64,000 bases of DNA, taken from contig JACKDW010000019.1 in the NCBI GenBank assembly GCA_020633295.1, forward strand, positions 1-64,000. The letters are read 5' to 3'. Shown in pieces: positions 1 to 8,772 of this stretch (the stretch's first letter is position 1; each line of letters begins with the position of its first letter). The DNA is from Myxococcales bacterium. GTDB taxonomy: Bacteria; Myxococcota_A; Polyangia; Nannocystales; Nannocystaceae. Made by a program: the position numbers and the translations under genes. The notes below the pieces were generated by a model. The model saw nothing but the letters and a program-made list of their open reading frames with translations, was not told the DNA's origin and searched no databases.

Positions 1-138
1 GGAAGACATACGCGGCTCGCCGCGCGCGTCGACGCGCGCGGCCTACGGCGCGATACTATGCTCGTGCGCGCGCCCCCCGCGAGCTCGGGTCCACGACGCG
101 CGCGACATGTCTGCGGCGCCGCGCCGCGCCCTGCCCCG

Positions 139-1983
139 ATGACCACGCCCATGAGCCTACTCAACGCCACGTCCCGTCCCCTCGCGCCGCTCGCGGCCAC
201 GCTGCTGCTGCTGCTGCTGCCCGTCGCCTGCGGAGACAGCGGCGGCGCCTCGACCTCGGACGCGTCCTCCAGCGGCGGCGAGAGCGAGGGCACCAGCGGC
301 GAGGGCTCGACCGAGGCGGCGACGACGAGCGCCGGCACCGGGGGCAGCGACTCCGAGGGCGACACGACGACGGCCGGCGCGACCGAGGGCACGACGGATC
401 CGGGCGCCACCGAGACCGACACCGGCACGAGCGAGCCCGACCCCTCGCAATTCTGCGTCGATCACGGCCTGCCGATCGCGGACTTCGACGCGGGCGCGGG
501 CGGGCTCGGCTGGGACGAGCTCGCCGGCGACTTCACGGTCAACACGACCTTCGGGCCATGGACGCTGTCGGAGCAGTGGACCGGCTGCGACAGCTACATC
601 TTCATCGACGACGTCGCAGACGGCAACGGCTCGAGCCTCAAGAACAGCCTCAAGGCCGACCTGTTCACGCGCTCCGCCGACAACATCCACTACTTCTTCA
701 TCAGCTCGGGCGCCGATCCGGTGGCCGAGGCCGAGGACTGGCAGCTCCTCGTCGGCAGCACGCTCGCCAAGCTCGAGCCCGACGCGGTCGCCAACTGGAT
801 GGACCGGGTGCACTTCGTCACCGACGCGCCCGCCGAGATCGAGGGCAGCGTGGGCGCGCTCCTCACGGCGCAGCAAGGCACGCTGCGCACGCTGGCGATC
901 GATCGCGCGCAGCGCTGGGACCACCCGGGGATGTTCCAGGACACGCTCGGCGGCGGCTTCGCGCCCGACATCAACGTGCTCGGCTACCTCGGTCGCTACT
1001 ACAACTTCCGCTACGACCAAGACCAGGCGCTCGCGGCCCAGGACGCCGTAACGGTGGTGCCGATGATGGAGGGCCAGGTGTTCGCGCCGGACTGCATGGT
1101 CGGCGAGGGCTGCTTCGATCAGCAGAACGGGCCGTTCTCCAACTCGAACAATAACCAGGTGTGGGAGGTCGTGTTCCCCGACGCGGCGACCATGGCCGGC
1201 TTCGACACGATGGAGTTCGACCTGCGCGCGACCTGCGGGCCGAGCTCGTACTCGGACTGCGGTCACTGGGACTACGAGGCGTTCATCCAGCTCTGCGACG
1301 ATCAGGACTGCGTGAACAACGACGAGATCATCCGCTGGATCACGCCGTACTCGCGCCCGGGCACGCGCCGCTGGGTGTTCGACACGACCCCCTTCCTCGG
1401 CATGGTCAAGGACGGCGGCGCGCACTACTTCCGCTTCGGCATGCTGTGGAACATGAACCCGGCGACGTGGGACATGAGCTTCCGCCTGCGCGACTCCGGG
1501 GGCCCGGCGTCGGCCTCGGTGATCCCGGCGTTTCGCGGCAACAACGGCTTCAACAACGCATACAACGACAGCTGGCAGCCGCTGCAGTTCACGCCGCCCA
1601 ACGGGACCACGCGGGTCGAGCTGGTCGCGATCATCTCGGGTCACGGGCAGGAGGCGGCGAACTGCGCCGAGTGGTGCGAGCACCAGCACGAGTTCACCGT
1701 CAACGGGCAGGCCACGCACACGCGGGAGTTCCCCGGGCAGGTCGTCTCGTCGCGCTGCGGCGAGGCGGTGGACGAGGGCGTCGTCCCGGGACAATACGGC
1801 AACTGGACGCCCGGGCGCGCGGGCTGGTGCCCCGGCGCCCCGGTGCAGCCGTGGCGCGTCGACATCACCGACGACGTGATGATCGGGCAGGCGAACACCC
1901 TCGAGTACGAGGGCAAGTTCAACGGCGGCTCGCCGATCGGCGGCCGGATCCGCCTGAGCAGCTTCATCGTCTTCTACGAGTAG
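139..1983 (+). CDS. PNGase F-like secreted lipoprotein
   Basis: About 614 aa. The N-terminus has a hydrophobic stretch (poly-Leu, then PVAC) that looks like a lipoprotein signal, followed by a ~90-residue Ser/Thr/Gly/Glu-rich linker typical of myxobacterial surface lipoproteins. The C-terminal half resembles the two jelly-roll domains of peptide-N-glycosidase F: CGHWDYEAFIQLC in the first, then SGHGQEAANCAEWC and the hallmark GRAGWCPG in the second. PNGase F removes N-linked glycans from glycoproteins, so this could be a secreted deglycosylase used on eukaryotic or own glycoproteins. The region between linker and PNGase-like part (with WTGCDSYIF) is an extra domain I cannot name. Starts at 139 or 151 (both ATG) keep the signal peptide; the in-frame ATG at 58 would add 27 unlikely residues. 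The catalytic acids of PNGase F were not verified by alignment. Confidence 0.75.
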   Translation: MTTPMSLLNATSRPLAPLAATLLLLLLPVACGDSGGASTSDASSSGGESEGTSGEGSTEAATTSAGTGGSDSEGDTTTAGATEGTTDPGATETDTGTSEPDPSQFCVDHGLPIADFDAGAGGLGWDELAGDFTVNTTFGPWTLSEQWTGCDSYIFIDDVADGNGSSLKNSLKADLFTRSADNIHYFFISSGADPVAEAEDWQLLVGSTLAKLEPDAVANWMDRVHFVTDAPAEIEGSVGALLTAQQGTLRTLAIDRAQRWDHPGMFQDTLGGGFAPDINVLGYLGRYYNFRYDQDQALAAQDAVTVVPMMEGQVFAPDCMVGEGCFDQQNGPFSNSNNNQVWEVVFPDAATMAGFDTMEFDLRATCGPSSYSDCGHWDYEAFIQLCDDQDCVNNDEIIRWITPYSRPGTRRWVFDTTPFLGMVKDGGAHYFRFGMLWNMNPATWDMSFRLRDSGGPASASVIPAFRGNNGFNNAYNDSWQPLQFTPPNGTTRVELVAIISGHGQEAANCAEWCEHQHEFTVNGQATHTREFPGQVVSSRCGEAVDEGVVPGQYGNWTPGRAGWCPGAPVQPWRVDITDDVMIGQANTLEYEGKFNGGSPIGGRIRLSSFIVFYE

Positions 1984-2063
1984 TCGCGCCCGCGTCGGCT
2001 CACGCGCGCTACTGAACATCGGGCGAGTTCCGGCCCGGCCGCGCGCGGTGTGGACTGCGGGCC

Positions 2064-2465
2064 ATGGCGTTTTGGTCCACCACGGAGGGTAGGCTCGTCG
2101 GCGTCGCGCTCGTGCTCGTCGTCGGGCTCGGCGCGGTCACGGTCGCGATCGAGTATCAGCGGCGCGAGGCCGAGGACGCGCGGCCGAAGAACCAGGTGAT
2201 CGATCAGCGCGCCTGGTACGACGGCGGGACGCTGCACAAGACGACGGCCGGGACCTTCCGCGCCGGCGAGGCGCGCGACAAGGTCGCGACCGCGGCGGAC
2301 CTCCTGCGCTCGCTGTCCCCGGACTTCACGAGCTCGGCGGGCGACGCGGCGCTCAAGCGCGCGGCCGAGGAGCTCGTGCGCTGCGTCGACGCGGCCGACC
2401 CGAGCAGCGCGACGCTCGACGCGGCCCCGCGCTGCCGCGGCGTCGATCTCTCGGCGCGCGCCTGA
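2064..2465 (+). CDS. small single-pass membrane protein, unknown function
   Basis: 133 aa. One transmembrane segment at about residues 10-28 (VGVALVLVVGLGAVTVAI) is followed by a mostly hydrophilic periplasmic or cytoplasmic domain with two cysteines near the end (VRCVD and PRCRG). I do not recognise the family. It lies 80 bp after the PNGase F-like gene on the same strand and could be co-transcribed. The ATG at 2064 is the first start; no strong ribosome binding site is visible. The reading frame stops just before a stretch that encodes Asp/Ala/Pro-rich peptide in the other frames (see next entry), so the true C-terminus may be longer. Confidence 0.55.
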   Translation: MAFWSTTEGRLVGVALVLVVGLGAVTVAIEYQRREAEDARPKNQVIDQRAWYDGGTLHKTTAGTFRAGEARDKVATAADLLRSLSPDFTSSAGDAALKRAAEELVRCVDAADPSSATLDAAPRCRGVDLSARA

Positions 2466-2758
2466 GGCGAGCGACGACGCCGAGCTGAGCGACGCGCCTG
2501 CGCCTGGTGACGAGCTGGCGACGCGAACGACGAGGCCTGTCGACGACGCTGACGCCGACGCTGCGAGACCGCCCGGTCGACGCGGTCGACGCGGTCCCGG
2601 TCGACGCCGCCCCTGCCGACGCCGCCCCGGCCGCCGCCGACGCTGCCCCGAACGACCCGCCGTCGCCTGCGGACGACGCCCCGCCCGACGAGGCGCCGCC
2701 CGCGGGCGACGCTCCACCTGCTCCCGAGGACAGCCCAATCAATCCCGCGGGCGAGTAG
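2466..2758 (+). other. Asp/Ala/Pro-rich frames after the 133-aa gene; possible frame-broken tail or small ORF
   Basis: No gene is clear here. Frame +1 reads an acidic peptide (DDAELSDAPAPGDE...) from about 2461 to 2570; frame +2 then reads VDAVDAVPVDAAPADAA... to a stop at 2756-2758, immediately next to the stop of the convergent gene at 2759. The composition matches the low-complexity tails common in this genome, so two small indels in a repeat-rich tail of the 133-aa protein are possible. A short independent ORF from ATG 2507 (83 aa) is the alternative. Confidence 0.25.
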
Positions 2759-5700
2759 CTAGTCGACGTTGACGCCGACGCGCCGGCGCGCGTCGAAGTA
2801 CTGCTCGGAGACGCTGTAGAGGATCAGCTCGGTCAGCGCCTCCTTGGCCGTGATCCCGCCGATCAGGCGCTCCTCCTGGCGGATCACGCGGGCCGCGGTC
2901 CCGAGGTCGTCGCACAGCAGCAGGCCGGCGCGATAGCCAGCGATCTGCGCGCACCGGGCCCAGCGCTTGACGTCGGCGAAGCCCTCGGCGTCGCCCGCCT
3001 GCGACAGCGTCGCCTGCAGCTGCCCGACGACCGAGGCCGGCAGGCGCGTCCGCAGCTCGTTGACCACCGCGTCGTTGACCGCCGCGGGCGCGTCGACGCC
3101 GACGAGCTTCATGCACGCGTAGATCAGCTCCTTGAGGTGCCCGGTGGAGCGCTCGAGCGCGAAGAAGGTGAAGTGCGGCGGGTACATCTCCATGCAGTGG
3201 CGCGCGAACGCGAACAGCAGCTCGTTGCGGTCGTCGATGCGCATGAGCCCGCCCTGCACGGTGATCGTCGCGAACACCTGGCCCTCGTGCTTGGTGTTGA
3301 TCAGCGTGAAGTCGCCCGGCTGCTCGGGCAGGAAGTACACCGCGGGCGTCGCCACCCCGAGCGCGCGCAGCACGATCCGCAGGCACAGCGCCCGCGCGCC
3401 GCCGTGCGTGTCGAGGTTGATCCGGTCGCGCCGCCAGAGCGAGCGCGGCATCGCCTGGGCGCGCCACGAGGAGACCGCGCGGCACAGCAGCGTGAGCACG
3501 CGACCGAGCACCTGCGGCTGATCGGGCGGGACGATCGCGAGGCGCACGCCCTCGAGGTCGAGCCCGCGCTGGATCTTCGCGGCGCCCTGGCGCTGCACGT
3601 GCATCAGCACCTCGAGCTGCTCGTCGGTCGCCTGCTTGAGGAACGAGAGCGTGCGCGCGACGCAGTAGGCCTTGTCGAACTGGTCGCTGCCCCAGTAGTG
3701 GTCGAACAGGTAGTGGTAGCTGCGGTAGCGCGAGGGGTCGACGCGGAGCAGCGAGTTGTGCCCCCGCACCGCCTTGCCCGCGAACTTCGGGTCCGACTCG
3801 GCGAGGTGCTCGTACAGCTCGACCAGGATCTCGCGCCGCGCGACGTTGCCGGGCTCGACCTGGGTCGCGACCTCGAAGGCCTTGGCCGCCGACTGGTAGT
3901 CGCCGAGGCGCGAGCGGTAGATCTCGCCGAGGTTCGCCCACAGCAGGCTGCGCAGCGCGTGCTCCTCGTCGGCGGGCAGGCGCTTGATCATCTTGCGATA
4001 GGCGCGCTCGAGCTGCTTCCAGTCCTTGCGCCGCGTCATGATCGCGTCGGTCGCCTGGAACGCCTTGAGAAAGGTGCGGTCGTCGTTGAGCACGCGATCG
4101 AAGCGATCGAGCGCGCGCTCCGTGTCGCCGAGCTCGTCGCGGTAGATCACCGCGGCGGTGTAGTGGTAGCGCGCGCGCTTGGCCGCGTTGTCCTCCTGGT
4201 GGATCAGCCGCTCGAGCCCGCGCAGCACGCCCTTCCAGTGCTTCTGCTCGCGGTACACGGCCACGAGCGCGAGCAGCAGCCCCACGTCGTCCGGCATGAG
4301 CTCGGCGGCGCGCTCGAAGGCCTCGGCGGCCTTGCGCCAATCCTTGAGCTGGTCGCGGTAGAGCTCCCCGATCGCGCGCAGGTGGACGAAGCGCTCCTTG
4401 CCCTTCGCGTTCGCCAGCGCCTGCTCGCGCAGGCGCAGCGCGCCGCGGACGTCGCCCTGGGCCGAGCGCGACACGAGCATCGCCTCGATCGCGGTGCTGT
4501 TGCGCGGGTCGGCGCGCAGCGCCTGCTCGTAGTACTCGCGCGCCCCCTTGGCGTCGCCCTGCCTCGAGCGGATCTCCGCGAGCCGGCAGTAGACCGCGGC
4601 CTTCGACTTGCCGGTCGGCGGCGGGCCGCCGGGGGGCGGGCTGAGCAGCGCGCGGTAGCGATCGTAGGCGTCGGCCCAGCGGCTGAGCTCGAACAGCGCG
4701 TCGGCCTCGCCGAGCCGCGCGCCGCGATGATCGCCGTCGAGCCGGAGCGCCCGCTGGTACATGCGCAGCGCCTTGTCGGACTTCCCGAGCGCGCGCCAGG
4801 TCTTGGCCGCCTTGAGCGAGAGGTCGAGCTGGCTGTCGGGCGAGAGCCGGAGCTTGTCGGCGCTGCGCACGAGCAGGTCGAAGATCGGCGCCGCGTCGAT
4901 GAGGTTGCCGGAGGCCGAGTACATGTCCGCGAGCACCGTGCCGACGCGGACGTTCTCGGGGTCGAGCGCGATCACCTTTTCGAACAGCGCCCGCGCGCGC
5001 TCGGGGTGCTGATCCTTGAGCATGAAGCCGGCCTCGCTCGCGGCCTCGATCTTGCGGTAGTCGCTGGTCGCGTGCTCGACGACGTGCTCGAGGCAGCTGA
5101 GCAGGCGCCCGCCGTCGCCGCGCGACTTGTAGATCGCCGCGAGCTCGAGCGCCGCGTCGACCTCGGCGGGGTTGAGCTTGATCGCCTTGAGCAGGAGGTG
5201 CTCGGCGGCCGCCTCGTCACCGCGCTCGGCGAGCTCGATCTTGGCGAGCGGGACGAGCAGCTCGGCGCGCGCCTCGGGATCGCGCGAGAGCGCGAGGAAG
5301 CGCTCGATGTGCGCCCTCGCGTCGCGCGGGCGATCGGCGCGCAGGTAGAGGCGCGCGAGCTCGGCGAGCGCCGACTCCCGCTCGGGGTCGAGCGCGACGA
5401 TCTCCTCGTAGACCGCCTGCGCGCGCGCGGGGTCCCGGAGATCGCGCGTGTAGATGCCGGCGATCGCCTCGAGCGCGACGACGCGCGCCTCCGGGTCCGA
5501 GAGCGTGGCGAGGCGCTCCAGCAGCAGCTCGATGAGCTCGGGCCAGCGCCGGCTCGCGCGCAGCTCGTCGTCGAGCGCGTCGTAGGCCTTCGCGCGCGCC
5601 TGCGCCACGCGGGAGCGCCAGGTCACGCTGTAGCTGTCGTCGGCGTCCGGGCCGCTGAGCGCGTCGATCGCCCGCTCCATCTTCACGCAGAGCTCGAGCT

Positions 5701-6703
5701 GCGCGCGCGGGTCGGTCGCGTCGAGCAGCTGCCCGCGCAGCGAGTCGAGCGAGTAGAAGACCGCGCTGTCGCCCTCGTCCTCGCCGGCCGCGGCCGAGAC
5801 GCGCGTCGTCCAGCCGGCCTCGCCCTCCCCGGATGACATGGCCTTAAAGCCATGATCTCCGATCTCCGAGATCGCGCGCTGCAGCGCGCCCATCGACTCG
5901 AAGCGCGCCGCGGGCTCGGTCTGCAGCGCGCGCTGCACGAGCGCCTCGATCGCCGGCGTGATCGTGCTGCCCGCGCCGCGCAGCCGCGGCGCGCTCGCGA
6001 GCTTGTGCTGCATCGCGACCTGCGCCATCTTGCCGCCGAGCGGCGGCCGCCCGACGAGCATGCGGAACATCAGCGCGCCCACGGCGTAGATGTCAGCGCG
6101 CTGATCGACGGGCTTGCCGAGCACCTGCTCGGGCGAGAGGTAGTGCAGCAGCTCGGTGGGCGCGACCGAGTCCGACATGCGCCGGTGCACGAGCCCGAAG
6201 CCGCGGATCTTGACGAGGATGTCGCCCTCGTCGTCGATCACGAGCGTGCAGACAGTTGGCCTAAACGCCAGGTGATGGACGTCGCGCGCGTGCGCGGCGC
6301 GCAGCGCGATGACGCACTGCACCGCGAGCGAGCGGACCTCGGGCCACGGCAGCTGGACGGCGCGATCGAGGAAGCCGGACATCGGCTCGCCGTCGAGGTG
6401 CTCGGTGATCATGAACAGCGCGCCGTCGTCGGTGTTGCCGTAGTCGAGGAGCTTGACGAGGTTGGCCTGCTGCAGCGTCGAGAGCTCGCGGAGGTTGCGG
6501 ATGTGCCGCTGGGCGAACACGCCGTCGTCGGCGAGCTCGCGGCGCACGACCGTGACGTCGACGAGCGCGCCGTCCTGCATCCGCTGGCCGACGAAGTTGA
6601 TGCTGCTGGGATCGGCGCCCGACAACTCGACGAGCCGGTACTGGCGCGCGACGACGGTGCCGATCAGCTTCTTTGGGTCGCTGGCGAGGATCGACTGGGC
6701 CAT
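2759..6703 (-). CDS. protein kinase-like (pseudokinase) protein with TPR repeats
   Basis: About 1314 aa. Residues ~15-290 fold like a bacterial Hanks-type Ser/Thr kinase (YRLVELSG, LLHYLSPEQVLG, DQRADIYAVGALMFRMLVG). The catalytic loop that should read HRDxKPxN reads HHLAFRPT near residue 145, and DFG is replaced by GFG near residue 168. Both the catalytic and the metal-binding Asp are therefore missing and the domain is probably a scaffold. The rest is a long array of tetratricopeptide-type helices (ARYHYTAAVIYRDELGDTERALDRFDRVL and many like it), with a non-repetitive C-terminal domain after ~1080. It lies downstream of the FHA/phosphatase gene on the same strand (212 bp gap), suggesting a shared phospho-signalling assembly. 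ATG at 6703 starts exactly at a conserved-looking N-terminus; longer upstream reading is antisense to the phosphatase. Confidence 0.85.
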   Translation of the reverse strand: MAQSILASDPKKLIGTVVARQYRLVELSGADPSSINFVGQRMQDGALVDVTVVRRELADDGVFAQRHIRNLRELSTLQQANLVKLLDYGNTDDGALFMITEHLDGEPMSGFLDRAVQLPWPEVRSLAVQCVIALRAAHARDVHHLAFRPTVCTLVIDDEGDILVKIRGFGLVHRRMSDSVAPTELLHYLSPEQVLGKPVDQRADIYAVGALMFRMLVGRPPLGGKMAQVAMQHKLASAPRLRGAGSTITPAIEALVQRALQTEPAARFESMGALQRAISEIGDHGFKAMSSGEGEAGWTTRVSAAAGEDEGDSAVFYSLDSLRGQLLDATDPRAQLELCVKMERAIDALSGPDADDSYSVTWRSRVAQARAKAYDALDDELRASRRWPELIELLLERLATLSDPEARVVALEAIAGIYTRDLRDPARAQAVYEEIVALDPERESALAELARLYLRADRPRDARAHIERFLALSRDPEARAELLVPLAKIELAERGDEAAAEHLLLKAIKLNPAEVDAALELAAIYKSRGDGGRLLSCLEHVVEHATSDYRKIEAASEAGFMLKDQHPERARALFEKVIALDPENVRVGTVLADMYSASGNLIDAAPIFDLLVRSADKLRLSPDSQLDLSLKAAKTWRALGKSDKALRMYQRALRLDGDHRGARLGEADALFELSRWADAYDRYRALLSPPPGGPPPTGKSKAAVYCRLAEIRSRQGDAKGAREYYEQALRADPRNSTAIEAMLVSRSAQGDVRGALRLREQALANAKGKERFVHLRAIGELYRDQLKDWRKAAEAFERAAELMPDDVGLLLALVAVYREQKHWKGVLRGLERLIHQEDNAAKRARYHYTAAVIYRDELGDTERALDRFDRVLNDDRTFLKAFQATDAIMTRRKDWKQLERAYRKMIKRLPADEEHALRSLLWANLGEIYRSRLGDYQSAAKAFEVATQVEPGNVARREILVELYEHLAESDPKFAGKAVRGHNSLLRVDPSRYRSYHYLFDHYWGSDQFDKAYCVARTLSFLKQATDEQLEVLMHVQRQGAAKIQRGLDLEGVRLAIVPPDQPQVLGRVLTLLCRAVSSWRAQAMPRSLWRRDRINLDTHGGARALCLRIVLRALGVATPAVYFLPEQPGDFTLINTKHEGQVFATITVQGGLMRIDDRNELLFAFARHCMEMYPPHFTFFALERSTGHLKELIYACMKLVGVDAPAAVNDAVVNELRTRLPASVVGQLQATLSQAGDAEGFADVKRWARCAQIAGYRAGLLLCDDLGTAARVIRQEERLIGGITAKEALTELILYSVSEQYFDARRRVGVNVD

Positions 6704-6915
6704 GTCCTCCGCTGACGATAGCGGACCGCGACGCGTCGTCGGAGACCCGCGGGCCGGCGCCGCGGCGACGAGGGTCGATACCGCCCGCGCGCGCGCGATT
6801 CGAAGCCGTCGCGGCGCGGATCCGGACGCGAGGCGCCGCGCGGGCGCGCGCCGTCGCGCCGCGACCCGCCGCGCGGGCCTCGCTCGCGCTCCTGCAACGC
6901 GCGCGCGGCTCCCCG

Positions 6916-8640
6916 CTACAGGAGGAAGGTCGGCTGCGTCTGCATGCGGGTCGGGCCCGCGGCGGAGCGGACCGCGATCACGAAGCTCGTGTCGTCGCCG
7001 ACGACCGCCTGCCCGCGGTAGCCCTCGAGCCGCTCCCGCAGCGCGGCGGCCAGCGAGGTCGAGCTGCGCCCGACCGCGGCGCGCCCGACCACGCCGCTCC
7101 GGCTCGCGCGGAAGAGCTCGCTCAGCATGCGCGCGACGCCCTCGGAGCCGAGCTGCGCCTCGGCCTCGTTCTCGAGCTCGGAGAGCCCGTCGGAGTAGGC
7201 CGCGAGCAGGTGCCCCGGCAGCAGGCGATCCTCCGCCGAGACGACGTCCATCTCGATGAAGCCGAGCGGGACGTGCTCGGCCGCGTTGACCTCGCGCGAG
7301 AGCCCGCCGGGCGAGATCATCAGCGGCGGCGGGTGGCCGCAGTTCACACACTCGAGCGCGCCGGTGGCGGGGTCGAGCACCGCGGCGACCATGGTCACGT
7401 AGGAGTCGTCGGGCAGCGTGCGCACGAGGTGGCTGTTGAGCGTCTTGACGAGCGCCGCGAGCTCGAGCCCCTGGCGCATGAGCAGGTGCACCGAGGTGTG
7501 CAAGCTCGTGGCGATCAGCGCGGCCTGCAGGCCCTTGCCGCAGACGTCCATGACGGTCAGGAAGATGCGCCCGTCGGGCGTCTCGAAGGCGTCGACGTAG
7601 TCGCCGCCGACCCACTTGCTGGGCTCGAAGCCGAAGCCGATGTCGACGCCGCCGGACGAGAAGTCCGAGGGCACCAGCGCCATCTGGATCTCGTTGGCGC
7701 GCGCGAGCTCCTCCTCGACGACCGCCTGCCGCTGCGCCAGCTCGCGCGCGACCCAGGCGGTCTGCGCCTGCTCGAACTGCTCGGCCGCGAGCGAGCTGAG
7801 CGCGAGCCACTCGGCGGTCCCGTAGCGCACGGGCAGCGTGACGTAGAGCAGATCGATGGTCGTGTCGGTCTTGCCGACCGGGCACACGACCGCCGACATC
7901 TCGGTCACCATCATCGACATCTCGACCGCGTCCTGGCGCGCGTTCTGGGTGTTCGAGGCGAGGACGGGCGACTCGTTGCTGAGCACCGCCCGCAGCGCCG
8001 AGCGTGAGATGTACGGCGGGACAGGCGACGCCGGGAGCGGCCCGTACAGCACCTCCGGCTCCATGCGATCCAGCACGCGCCGCTTGAGCCGCAGCACGAC
8101 CGCCGAGGTCCCGTGGAAGGTGCCGCTGACCATCAGCTCGCACAGCGCGCGCAGGCGCTCGCCCTCCCCCTCGGTCGCCAGCAGCGCGCCGCTGAACTCG
8201 ATGAGGTTGGAGAGGTGCGAGGCGTCGATCTTCGGCGTCTCGAGCTCGCGCAGCGCCCGGATGACGCCGCTCCCGTCGGTGATCGTCACGCGCGTGCGGT
8301 GCAGCGGCATCGGCCGCGCGACCGGTCGCTCGGGGCGGGCCTCGGCGTAGCGCAGCTCGAAGTTGGCGATCTTGATGACGTCGCCGGCGCGCAGCATGTG
8401 GGCGCGGACCTCGGCGTTGTTGACGAGCGTGCCGTTGACGCTGTTGAGGTCCCGAACCCACCAGCGCCCGCGCTCGTCGGTGGCGAGCTCGGCGTGCTGG
8501 CGCGACGCGGTGTCGCTGTCGAGGACGACGTCGGCGTCGGGGGAGCGCCCGAGCACCAGCCGCGTACCAACCAGGTGCAGCCGACCGGCGAAGACATCTC
8601 CCTTGTAGATGTTCAGAACCCCGCGGATCGCAGCGTTCAT
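6916..8640 (-). CDS. FHA domain - GAF-like - SpoIIE/PP2C-type phosphatase
   Basis: About 574 aa. Residues ~15-110 are a forkhead-associated domain that binds phosphothreonine peptides: GRSPDADVVLD, SRQHAEL and NSVNGTLVNN are all present. A GAF-like sensor region follows (~140-310) with an ATEGEGERLRALCELM segment. The C-terminal ~230 residues are a SpoIIE/RsbU-type PPM phosphatase with GGDYVDAFE, MDVCGKGLQAAL, NCGHPPPL and YSDGLSE, which carry the usual metal-binding Asp residues. Such proteins dephosphorylate anti-anti-sigma factors or antagonise Ser/Thr kinases. It is divergent from the RCC1 lipoprotein and upstream of the pseudokinase-TPR gene. ATG at 8640 is chosen; GTG at 8646 is possible. 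No good ribosome binding site is seen. Confidence 0.87.
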   Translation of the reverse strand: MNAAIRGVLNIYKGDVFAGRLHLVGTRLVLGRSPDADVVLDSDTASRQHAELATDERGRWWVRDLNSVNGTLVNNAEVRAHMLRAGDVIKIANFELRYAEARPERPVARPMPLHRTRVTITDGSGVIRALRELETPKIDASHLSNLIEFSGALLATEGEGERLRALCELMVSGTFHGTSAVVLRLKRRVLDRMEPEVLYGPLPASPVPPYISRSALRAVLSNESPVLASNTQNARQDAVEMSMMVTEMSAVVCPVGKTDTTIDLLYVTLPVRYGTAEWLALSSLAAEQFEQAQTAWVARELAQRQAVVEEELARANEIQMALVPSDFSSGGVDIGFGFEPSKWVGGDYVDAFETPDGRIFLTVMDVCGKGLQAALIATSLHTSVHLLMRQGLELAALVKTLNSHLVRTLPDDSYVTMVAAVLDPATGALECVNCGHPPPLMISPGGLSREVNAAEHVPLGFIEMDVVSAEDRLLPGHLLAAYSDGLSELENEAEAQLGSEGVARMLSELFRASRSGVVGRAAVGRSSTSLAAALRERLEGYRGQAVVGDDTSFVIAVRSAAGPTRMQTQPTFLL

Positions 8641-8772
8641 CGTCACATCATCGGCGACGGGTCGACCCGCGCGCAAGTCAGGACCCGCGCGCGCCTGTGC
8701 ACCCTCGCCGCGCCGCGCGACTTCGGCCGCGCGAGACGGAGCGGTCGCGTCTGTACTACCATTGCCGGCGCA

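Noticed and set aside
3137..5836. Long plus-strand open frame antisense to the pseudokinase-TPR gene
   Set aside because: No homology signature, biased Arg/Leu/Glu composition; shadow of the minus-strand gene.
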